DNA from: Marinobacterium marinum
GTDB taxonomy: Bacteria > Pseudomonadota > Gammaproteobacteria > Pseudomonadales > Balneatricaceae
Length of the DNA: 39,464 nt
Assembly: GCF_013868415.1 (NCBI RefSeq)
Contig: NZ_JACEMT010000044.1
Coordinates: 1 to 39,464, forward strand
Direction of reading: 5' to 3'
Positions 9,401 to 15,001 of the stretch are shown in pieces (the stretch's first letter is position 1; every line of letters begins with the position of its first letter). The translations under genes and the position numbers were made by a program. The notes below the pieces were generated by a model, which did not search any database, had not been told where the DNA came from, and was given only the letters and a program-made list of their open reading frames with translations.

Positions 9401-9968
9401 TAATGTCGATTACCAGGTGCTGCAGTTTGATGAAAAGCGTACCGAAGGCATCGAGCTGCAGGCCCGGGTAGACACCGGCCGCTACTTTGCCGGCCTGGGC
9501 GCCACCTACCGCTTGAACAACGACCTGTGCGATGCCGACTACGCCGCCACGCTCGACCCATATAACCTGGGGCAGTATGCCGCCTGTGTTGATGGGGGCT
9601 TCCCGCTCACCTTTACCCGCACCAGTACACAACCCGAGTTGTCCATCAACCTGGATGGCGGCATGCGCCTGATGGGCGACCGCCTGGAGTTGGGCGGGCG
9701 GGTCACCTACCACAGCAGTGCCGAAAACGAAGATGAACAGCAGTGGATCGATGAACACTATCTGTATACCGGTTACCTGAACGAAGCCTACAACCTGGAA
9801 TCGGTGCTGGTATACGACGCCTACGCCACCTACGAGATAAACAACGTGTTCAAGCTGAATGCAGGCGTCAACAACATTACCGATGAGTACTATCTGGACC
9901 CGCTGGCCCGCACCACGCTGCCGGCCCCCGGGCGCACCTTCAAACTGGGCCTGACGGCCAGGTTTTAA
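6468..9968 (+). CDS. Large TonB-dependent receptor of a Slam/hemophilin heme-uptake cassette
   Basis: A 1166-aa TonB-dependent receptor. The signal peptide ends near SSTAVQA (residue 30); a polar linker with two cysteines precedes the plug (about 80-215; VADLFKGLNGVYTGEARNSG, NIRGIQGTGRVPVLIDGT, GPSGIGGAVRIRTL). A long barrel follows, ending in FKLGLTARF. It is bigger than most heme receptors (700-900 aa), with long extracellular loops that contain cysteine pairs, for example LMCSVYPSAW with WLCGHWY. The next two genes encode a hemophilin-like protein and a Slam translocon, the arrangement known as HphR-HphA-Slam in Acinetobacter. The inferred role is to take heme from the secreted hemophilin. 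Only a weak Fur-like site is seen upstream. Heme as the ligand is inferred from the neighbours. Confidence 0.9.
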   Translation: MNVPLYREAPQLRPLALAVMLAISSTAVQAAEAARNTSTDSSTLNCEKGADAAVGKGPREECVDRDVTSEEALPVANSETTVIQGRELATEDVFLRDISNVHATRENIENYRGTSVADLFKGLNGVYTGEARNSGALDPNIRGIQGTGRVPVLIDGTEQATTIWLGPGGTSNRSYVDPSLVGGITAEKGPSFEGPSGIGGAVRIRTLEPGDIIQPGKTWGIELKTETATNTVAARDGANGWYGQDYRDVKADGVPITGMGGDYGGIFAPLGGGITLVPESRSDHQGFNGEDYAWRLAIAAEQEHFDLIGVHSYRRSGNYFAGENGADAYRTEDWSEAMAKAKSNGGGNSSEYRDYLANLFRPGQEVLNTHSEMTSTLLKGRLELPHDQELSLSWMNTEQIYGESNTSIRLIAHDPEGMIDMDGTGDMAYQYNNPSSEVDQDTWNLGYSWNPDNPLIDLKVGAWATQSFSVRHQNGGAQYQSMETDVNYNNYLMCSVYPSAWPEKADDYEWLCGHWYNPDANPYEHDPDYRDESIDGTLVDKSRQEWNHDRYGLNVRNRFQLSPDFALTLSADAQHEELDGWDASEAHLSSNPIVWGNSHMGPRAGTRREYNAAMQMEWFPTDTVMITGGLKWSRYWSFDDGLDEHRRNQDFGWAKQAEVAYAEIPYGLYLSEEQTAQLNAYLARAKEIGTASRFGTLTDEQRAFAAESNAWLAELTSGQFAVTKELQAANKDLVFYGTYDVNAKVPTVEIGGATYLDGGAIQGDNEASRGLAAAIVDYADGDFRGMRDRNPFYNGTLDINETVTTADGKVLPKYLAGTMAYNGETGEPLGQKTFVANDRVANPEKYKDIDIVEGPWSTNNYVAQNVDATEQWVRPQKRRNEAWAPMLGITWFMTPHNRVYARYSEYVRFPSLWEDTQSAVGYTYGFQTDTSGYSIEPERTRNIELGYVQDLTPWLSNVRMADVRLNYYRNRIENYIDRNVDYQVLQFDEKRTEGIELQARVDTGRYFAGLGATYRLNNDLCDADYAATLDPYNLGQYAACVDGGFPLTFTRTSTQPELSINLDGGMRLMGDRLELGGRVTYHSSAENEDEQQWIDEHYLYTGYLNEAYNLESVLVYDAYATYEINNVFKLNAGVNNITDEYYLDPLARTTLPAPGRTFKLGLTARF

Positions 9969-10026
9969 CCGAACACCCAAGCCAGCCGGGCAGAGGATAA
10001 GCCCGCCAGCCAGGGAAGACAGGGGC

Positions 10027-10048
10027 GGCCGCACCCCGTAAAGCGGCC
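10027..10048 (+). promoter_or_regulatory. Intercistronic hairpin between receptor and hemophilin genes
   Basis: GGCCGC and GCGGCC form a 6-bp GC-only stem with a 10-nt loop in the 112-nt gap between the receptor and the hemophilin gene. No T tract follows. It may act as a partial terminator or stabiliser that sets different levels of receptor and secreted ligand; this is a guess from position. Confidence 0.35.
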
Positions 10049-10080
10049 ATTTGAACTAACCCAACCAAAGGAATGTGAAC

Positions 10081-10938
10081 ATGAAAAAGTTTTTGCTTGT
10101 TTCCGCGATCGCCCTGGCAGCCTCTCCGGCGTTTGCAGCAACCGACGCGACTAAGGGCGGCTCCTCCAATACTGCCTATGTTCAGGTGGGTACGGGCGAG
10201 ATTCTGGGCGCGGGCGTTGGTATCGCCATGCCGGCAACAAATCCGCCGACTGCTGACGTGCTTGCTAAGGTTGTCAGCTTTGAAGGTGGGCCGATCGACA
10301 AGACCGACAAGGCGGTGAGCTATGCCGCGAATGGTAACGGTTATATCGATATTCAGGGGAATAAGCTGTCCGAAACCTGGAAGCACACCATCGCCGGCGG
10401 TGCCGGGGTCGGGACCGAGATCTACGCCTACCGTCAGATCAAGGAACCCATGCCGAATTTTCCTCACTTCGGCGGTGAGGTGATCGCCAAGGTGCCGGGC
10501 CTGGCCGCCAGCAACGCCGTCTACTTCGGTGAATGGGCACCCTGGGATGGCAGCACCGGCACGGCGCACGACCCTGATCTGGGCATGGACAGCTCACTGC
10601 GCACCGTGTTCTTCGTGGGTGAAAACCCGACCACCAGCATGCCGAACCTGACCAACGTGGCCTACGATGTGGTGGGTATCCAGAAATACAACCCGGATAC
10701 TCAGGCCGGTGTCTACACCGGTACCCTGACCGCCAATTTCAGCGGCACCAGCGGTTCCATCACCGGTACCCTGAACGGCGTCAACTTCAGCGGTACCAGC
10801 ATCAGTGACACTGGCAGCTTCTCTAACGGCAGCACCATCTCCGGCAAGTTCTACGGCAACCAGGCCGAGGCGCTGGCAGGCATGTATGACACCACTGGCG
10901 TGGCCAACGACATGGCCTTCGGCGGTGCTCAGCAGTAA
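10081..10938 (+). CDS. Hemophilin-like secreted heme-binding protein (Slam substrate)
   Basis: A 285-aa exported protein. The signal peptide is MKKFLLVSAIALAASPAFA, cut before ATDATKGG. There is no lipobox cysteine, so it should be a soluble rather than surface-anchored Slam client. The C-terminal part (about 215-270) is rich in short Gly/Ser/Thr beta strands (YTGTLTANFSG, SITGTLNGVNFSG, ISGKFYGNQAEALAGMYD), the small beta-barrel pattern typical of Slam-dependent clients such as TbpB handles and hemophilins. The N-terminal part would be the heme-binding domain; several His residues occur (KHTIAGG, PNFPHFGG, GTAHDPD). An in-frame GTG lies 6 nt upstream; ATG at 10081 fits AAGGAA at 10068-10073 better. 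Flanked by the TonB receptor and Slam genes. Heme binding is inferred from context and fold pattern. Confidence 0.8.
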   Translation: MKKFLLVSAIALAASPAFAATDATKGGSSNTAYVQVGTGEILGAGVGIAMPATNPPTADVLAKVVSFEGGPIDKTDKAVSYAANGNGYIDIQGNKLSETWKHTIAGGAGVGTEIYAYRQIKEPMPNFPHFGGEVIAKVPGLAASNAVYFGEWAPWDGSTGTAHDPDLGMDSSLRTVFFVGENPTTSMPNLTNVAYDVVGIQKYNPDTQAGVYTGTLTANFSGTSGSITGTLNGVNFSGTSISDTGSFSNGSTISGKFYGNQAEALAGMYDTTGVANDMAFGGAQQ

Positions 10939-11010
10939 GGCTTAAACCCCCCAGGGTGTTTGCTTGAGGGGGATGTGTGCTTATGTTTCCTGCCGTTGAG
11001 ATGTATCGAC

Positions 11011-12489
11011 ATGCACCGTTTAATACCCTGCGCACTTGTATTGCTGCTGGCACCGACGGCCGCACTGGCCGACGATGACGACACCCGCTTTCTGCTTAAC
11101 CAGATGGACCGCCAACAGCAAAGCGAAGAACGCGCCTACCCGGCACCGGCCGTGGCCGACAACCCCGATCTGTTCACCGTGAATGGCACCACCTACCAGG
11201 TGGAACAAACCCTTGAGGCGCTGGGGCCGGCCCTGTATGTGGCCATCAACCTGAAACAGTGGCACAAGGTGCGCCAGTTTGTGCAACGCTATCGCCAGTT
11301 GCCCGGTCATGATGCCAACCTGGCCCTGTTGGCCGAGGGGATGCTGGCGCGGGTCGATGGCGACTATGCCGGGGCCATCGCCGCACTGGAAACGGCACTG
11401 GCCGGCAAGCCCGAATTTGTCCGTGCCCGGCTGGAGCTGGCACGCATCTACTTTGAAGACCACCAGCTTAACGCCGCCCGCGACGCCTTCGAACGGGCGC
11501 AAGGCAGCGCCGGGCTGCCGCCGCAGGTGCTCGGCATGATCGATCAATACCTGGCCGCGCTGGATCGGCGCGCCGGCTGGCAGGGCAGCCTGTCGCTGGG
11601 GCTGGGGTACGACACTAACCTGAACCAGGGCAATGGCGATGTATTGGTCAGCCAGGTGTGTTATCTGCCCAACTGGTGCCAAACGGTAACCCGCCGCATG
11701 CCCGAGCCGCTGGAATCGTCCGAATGGGTGTACGACCTCACGGCCGAGCGCCGTTTTAACCTGAGCGGCCATCATAACCTGCTTCTGCGTGGCATTGTGT
11801 ATGGCAGTTACCCCGACAAGGCACTGGAAGGCACCGACAGCACCGACTATTTCGATGAAAACACCAGCGTGCTGTACGCCGGTTACAGCTATAAATCGGC
11901 CCGCAACGAGCTGAACCTGTTGCCGACATTCGAACATTTTTACAGTGACCGCCACACCCGCTATGAGGCGGGCGGGCTGCGGCTGGAATGGAAGCACCAG
12001 TGGTCGCCGCCCCTGCAGCTCAATACCTATCTGCAAACGCGCCGTTACCGTTTTCAGGGCGAAGATGCCGTCTATTTTGAAAACTATGACGAACACCGGC
12101 TGGGCCTGTCAGCCAGCTATCTTCTCGATCCGCTGACGGCGCTGTACGGCGGGCTGGATTATACCCGCAAGGATTTCCCCACCGATGCCGCCAGCAGTGA
12201 TGCCTGGATGCTGAACCTGGGCGTGTACCGTCAGCTGCTGCCGGGTGTCAACCTGAACGCAACCGCGTTGTACCGCGAAACGCGCAACGATGAGGCCAAC
12301 ACCCTGTTGGGCGGTCTGCGTGAGGATAAACAGCAGATCTACATGCTGAATGTGGATCTGCCGCGCTGGGCGATCAAGGGGTTTGTGCCGGTCTTGTCGC
12401 TCAAGCATACGATGAATGAGAGCAGCATTGACTGGGCCTACGGTTATCAACGTGACGAAGTAGCCCTGAAACTGCGCAAAACCTTCTGA
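11011..12489 (+). CDS. Slam-type outer-membrane translocon (surface lipoprotein assembly modifier, TPR plus DUF560 barrel)
   Basis: A 492-aa Slam protein that moves its client across the outer membrane. The signal peptide is MHRLIPCALVLLLAPTAALA. A periplasmic TPR region spans about 70-185 (HDANLALLAEGMLARVDGDY, ARLELARIYFEDHQLNAARD). A 14-strand-type barrel starts around 200 with GWQGSLSLGLGYDTNLNQG, the usual Slam barrel entry, and ends in VALKLRKTF. Length is normal for Slam1/Slam2 (about 480-520). The frame is open further upstream to 10960, but the ATG at 11011 is where the signal peptide begins. The gap to the hemophilin gene is 72 nt and contains a C-run/G-run weak hairpin (10947-10972). 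It presumably exports the adjacent hemophilin. Confidence 0.9.
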   Translation: MHRLIPCALVLLLAPTAALADDDDTRFLLNQMDRQQQSEERAYPAPAVADNPDLFTVNGTTYQVEQTLEALGPALYVAINLKQWHKVRQFVQRYRQLPGHDANLALLAEGMLARVDGDYAGAIAALETALAGKPEFVRARLELARIYFEDHQLNAARDAFERAQGSAGLPPQVLGMIDQYLAALDRRAGWQGSLSLGLGYDTNLNQGNGDVLVSQVCYLPNWCQTVTRRMPEPLESSEWVYDLTAERRFNLSGHHNLLLRGIVYGSYPDKALEGTDSTDYFDENTSVLYAGYSYKSARNELNLLPTFEHFYSDRHTRYEAGGLRLEWKHQWSPPLQLNTYLQTRRYRFQGEDAVYFENYDEHRLGLSASYLLDPLTALYGGLDYTRKDFPTDAASSDAWMLNLGVYRQLLPGVNLNATALYRETRNDEANTLLGGLREDKQQIYMLNVDLPRWAIKGFVPVLSLKHTMNESSIDWAYGYQRDEVALKLRKTF

Positions 12490-12516
12490 ACGTCAGGTTC
12501 AGGCAAGCAACTGCAC

Positions 12517-12531
12517 GGGGCCATCGGCCCC
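12517..12531 (+). terminator. Short GC hairpin after the Slam gene
   Basis: GGGGCC-ATC-GGCCCC forms a tight 6-bp stem 28 nt after the Slam stop. No run of T follows, so it is at best a weak or Rho-assisted terminator, or a pause site before the small HTH gene. Confidence 0.4.
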
Positions 12532-12544
12532 ACACTGTTAAAGG

Positions 12545-12895
12545 ATGAACGATGTGAATATGCCATGCCCGGATGTACAGGTGATCAAGCAAGCAGGTCA
12601 ACCGGCATTTGCGGTGATCCCCTATGACGAGTATCTGGTATTGCTGCGCGCCAATCAGCGCCATTTGCCCGCCCGTGTCGTCGAGATGCAAACGGAGGGC
12701 GGCTTGAGCCGCATTGCCGCCTGGCGCAGCTATCGCGGCATGTCCCAGTCAGAACTGGCCGAGCGGCTTGGGATCACTCAGTCGTCGGTGGCACGGCTGG
12801 AGCGGGTGGACGTTACGCCGCGCCAGCGCACACTGGAGCGTGTGGCCATTGCGCTGGGTTGCACGGTTGAACAACTGCTTCTCAGATCTGAATAG
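12545..12895 (+). CDS. Small XRE-family HTH protein, antitoxin-like
   Basis: A protein of up to 116 aa. The C-terminal part (about 58-110) is a clear Cro/C1-type helix-turn-helix: AAWRSYRGMSQSELAERLGI, then TQSSVARLERVDVTPRQRTL. The N-terminal part (VQVIKQAGQPAFAVIPYDEY) resembles the Phd/RelB-like dimerisation segment of some antitoxins. No toxin gene is next to it, so it may be an orphan antitoxin or a local regulator of the heme cassette. The start is uncertain: AAGG at 12541 touches the ATG at 12545, so GTG at 12554 or ATG at 12560 may be used. It follows Slam by 55 nt and precedes the Fur box of the next operon. Confidence 0.75.
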   Translation: MNDVNMPCPDVQVIKQAGQPAFAVIPYDEYLVLLRANQRHLPARVVEMQTEGGLSRIAAWRSYRGMSQSELAERLGITQSSVARLERVDVTPRQRTLERVAIALGCTVEQLLLRSE

Positions 12896-12968
12896 GCGGT
12901 AAGCAAAGGCATAGTTTTTATTGCTGATTGCATACGGATCAAGGCTTCACATTAACAGATTTTTTTAA

Positions 12969-12983
12969 TGAGAATGGTTATCA
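12969..12983 (+). promoter_or_regulatory. Fur box of the thiocarboxylate metallophore operon
   Basis: TGAGAAT-G-GTTATCA matches the 7-1-7 Fur model at 12 of 14 informative positions and is centred 33 nt upstream of the first operon start. A GGAG ribosome binding site (12997-13000) lies between. The AT-rich stretch just upstream would hold the promoter. The AraC-type regulator at the end of the locus is a candidate activator here, but I see no recognisable operator for it. Confidence 0.75.
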
Positions 12984-13008
12984 ATTCTAATCATGTGGAG
13001 TTTTTGCA

Positions 13009-14184
13009 ATGCCATTACCCCCTATAGTACAGCCTGCCGCCGAACTGACTCGAGAGGAGATCAATCGCTATAGCCGTCATCTGCTGATTCCTGATGTGGG
13101 CATGGAAGGTCAGCGCCGACTCAGAAAGGCCCGTGTGTTGGCAATAGGCGCCGGCGGGCTGGGGTCTCCGGTATTGTTGTACCTGGCTGCAGCCGGGGTG
13201 GGTACCCTGGGGATCATTGACTTCGACCGGGTGGAGGAATCCAACCTGCAGCGGCAGGTGATCCATCAGGTCAGTCAGGTTGGCGAGTTGAAGGCGGAAA
13301 GCGCAAAGCAAGCCATCCAGCGCTTGAACCCCGGCGTACAGGTTGAGACGCATACCTTTCGACTGGAGCCTGACAATGCCGTTGAGTTGTTCGCCCGATA
13401 TGACCTGATCGTGGACGGGACCGACAATTTCGCGACCCGTTACCTGGTCAATGATGCCTGCATTCTGGCAGGCAAGCCTTATGTCTGGGGCTCCATCTTC
13501 CGCTTTGAGGGCCAGGTGTCGGTGTTTTGGGAAGACGCCCCCGATGGTTTGGGACTGAACTATCGTGATCTGTATCCGGAGCCGCCACCGCCCGAGTTTG
13601 CGCCATCCTGCTCTGAAGGTGGGGTGTTGGGCATTCTGTGTGCCTCGATCGGGTCTGTCATGGCGACCGAGGCGATCAAGCTGATTACCGGCATTGGCGA
13701 CCCCTTGCTGGGGCGACTGCTGACTTACGATGCGCTAGAGATGCGCTACCGCGAGTTGCCACTGCGTCGCGACCCTCAGCGGGTCCCGGTGACAGAACTG
13801 ATGGATTACGAATATTTCTGTGGCCTGGGGCAGGCAACGCAGGAAGCGTCAAGCGTACAAGTGCCGCAGTTATCCGTACACACTTTGAACGCGAGACTGG
13901 TACAAGGGCAAAAACCGTTGTTGATCGATGTGCGTGAGCCAACCGAGTGGGACATCGTACGTATTCCTCAGGCGTGCCTAAGACCTCGTTCAGCCCGTTT
14001 GGCAAGAGACCTTCTGGACGAATTTGGCATTGATGCCGAGATGATCATCATGTGTAAGGCAGGCCAGCGTTCACAGGCAGTTGCCAGCGAATTGCAGGCG
14101 CTGGGCGCCAGCAAGGTGCGCAATCTCGCGGGTGGGGTACTGGCCTGGGTCAACGAAATCGACCCCACACAGCCATCCTACTGA
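13009..14184 (+). CDS. MoeZ/PdtF/QbsC-like adenylyltransferase-rhodanese that activates and thiolates a sulfur carrier
   Basis: A 391-aa two-domain enzyme. The ThiF/MoeB E1-like domain (about 15-250) has the nucleotide loop GAGGLGSPVLLYLAAAGVG, acidic DFDRVEESNLQRQ, DGTDNFATRYLVND and the conserved cysteine Cys201 in APSCSEGGVLG. The rhodanese domain (about 285-388) has LLIDVREPTEWD and the persulfide loop CKAGQRS with Cys349. I see no paired CxxC zinc motif, as in the MoeZ subgroup. The expected role is to adenylate the C-terminal glycine of the sulfur carrier and convert it to thiocarboxylate. The start at 13009 follows GGAG by 8 nt. It is the first gene of the operon behind the Fur box, directly followed by the JAMM peptidase and the carrier, the trio found in qbs and pdt loci. 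Confidence 0.9.
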   Translation: MPLPPIVQPAAELTREEINRYSRHLLIPDVGMEGQRRLRKARVLAIGAGGLGSPVLLYLAAAGVGTLGIIDFDRVEESNLQRQVIHQVSQVGELKAESAKQAIQRLNPGVQVETHTFRLEPDNAVELFARYDLIVDGTDNFATRYLVNDACILAGKPYVWGSIFRFEGQVSVFWEDAPDGLGLNYRDLYPEPPPPEFAPSCSEGGVLGILCASIGSVMATEAIKLITGIGDPLLGRLLTYDALEMRYRELPLRRDPQRVPVTELMDYEYFCGLGQATQEASSVQVPQLSVHTLNARLVQGQKPLLIDVREPTEWDIVRIPQACLRPRSARLARDLLDEFGIDAEMIIMCKAGQRSQAVASELQALGASKVRNLAGGVLAWVNEIDPTQPSY

Positions 14185-14200
14185 TGCCGAGGATAGAGCC

Positions 14201-14605
14201 ATGTTGAAAATCTGCAGCGCGGTACTGGATGCCGTCATCGAACAGGCCCGGCAGGATCACCCTATCGAAACCTGTGGTGTCGTGGCGGCTGATGCTGGCA
14301 GTCCGATTGCCAACCGCTTGATTCCTATGCGCAATCAGGCCGCTTCCGAGACTTTTTTCTGTTTCGATCCGCGCCAGCAATACAAGGTGTGGTGCGAGTT
14401 GGAGGAGTGCGACCAGGAGTGCCGGGTGATCTATCACTCCCATACCGCAAGCATTGCCTGGCCCAGTCGTGAGGATATCGAGCATGCCCACTACCCGGAT
14501 GCGCATTACCTGATTGTGTCCACCTGGGAGCAGGCTGACTGTCCGGTGCGCAGCTTTCGCATCGCGAACGGTGCCGTGCTTGAAGAGCAGGTGGTTCGCA
14601 TCTGA
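14201..14605 (+). CDS. JAMM/Mov34 (MPN) metallopeptidase that matures the sulfur carrier
   Basis: A 134-aa zinc peptidase of the QbsD/PdtG/Mec+ group. The full JAMM set is visible: Glu23 in PIETCG, then His79, His81, Ser89 and Asp92 in YHSHTASIAWPSREDIEHA (H-x-H-x7-S-x2-D). Family members trim residues beyond the Gly-Gly of a MoaD-like carrier, or release its product. Here the carrier two genes on has a 19-residue tail after Gly-Gly, the obvious substrate. The frame is open upstream to 14081, but ATG 14201 has GAGG at 14189-14192 and gives the normal family length and N-terminus. The gap from the adenylyltransferase gene is 16 nt. Confidence 0.88.
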   Translation: MLKICSAVLDAVIEQARQDHPIETCGVVAADAGSPIANRLIPMRNQAASETFFCFDPRQQYKVWCELEECDQECRVIYHSHTASIAWPSREDIEHAHYPDAHYLIVSTWEQADCPVRSFRIANGAVLEEQVVRI

Positions 14606-14639
14606 CGCTTTTTTATCTGTTTTTATTTTCATTGTTCAG

Positions 14640-14656
14640 TGCCGGTTATCCCGGCA
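14640..14656 (+). promoter_or_regulatory. Hairpin just before the sulfur-carrier ribosome binding site
   Basis: TGCCGG-TTATC-CCGGCA forms a 6-bp stem ending 4 nt before AAGGAG of the sulfur-carrier gene; a T-rich stretch lies upstream of it. It could protect a processed mRNA end and raise expression of the small carrier relative to the enzymes, which would fit a stoichiometric sulfur donor. This is inferred from position only. Confidence 0.4.
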
Positions 14657-14671
14657 TAGAAGGAGTTTTTC

Positions 14672-15001
14672 ATGTCCATCAAAGTAATGATTCCGTCAGT
14701 TCTGCGTCCATTCACCAACGGTGCCAAGGAAGTCAGTGCCGAAGGCAAAACCATCATGGAAGTTATTGCGAGCCTTGAAATGAATTATAACGGAATCAGT
14801 ACACGACTGTTGTCCGGTAACAGGCTGCACCGTTATATCAATATATTCCTGAACGATGAGGACATTCGGTTTGCTCAGGGGCTGGATACACCGGTGACCG
14901 GTGGTGATCGGTTGACCGTGTTGCCAGCGGTTGCCGGTGGCGCCTTTGTTCCGTCAGCAATGATGCATGTGAGCGGATGGACACAATGTTGGATTCGCTA
15001 A
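14672..15001 (+). CDS. MoaD/ThiS-like sulfur-carrier protein with C-terminal pro-peptide
   Basis: A 109-aa ubiquitin-fold sulfur carrier of the QbsE/PdtH/CysO group. The core (1-90) has the MoaD pattern: MSIKVMIPSVLRPFTNGAKE, LLSGNRLHRYINIFLNDEDI, and GGDRLTVLPAVAGG with the terminal Gly89-Gly90. Known mature carriers end at Gly-Gly, where a thiocarboxylate forms. Here 19 more residues follow (AFVPSAMMHVSGWTQCWIR), much longer than the two-residue Cys-Phe tail of QbsE. The JAMM peptidase encoded upstream should remove it. The tail-coding DNA overlaps the start of the next gene by 25 nt. The start has AAGGAG 6 nt upstream. No alternative frame ends right after Gly-Gly, so I do not think this is a simple sequencing error. 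Confidence 0.88.
   Translation: MSIKVMIPSVLRPFTNGAKEVSAEGKTIMEVIASLEMNYNGISTRLLSGNRLHRYINIFLNDEDIRFAQGLDTPVTGGDRLTVLPAVAGGAFVPSAMMHVSGWTQCWIR

Noticed and set aside
8769-10034. Long minus-strand open frame opposite the large TonB receptor
   Set aside because: Its translation is low-complexity hydrophobic with no family pattern, and the plus strand is clearly a receptor; it is a codon-bias shadow.
11020-12096. Minus-strand open frame opposite Slam
   Set aside because: The plus strand carries a full Slam protein with signal peptide and barrel; the reverse frame has no recognisable features.
13009-14184. Molybdopterin or thiamine biosynthesis as the role of the carrier genes
   Set aside because: No moa, moe or thi partner genes nearby; a Fur box, ligase, transporter and PchR-like regulator point to a metallophore.
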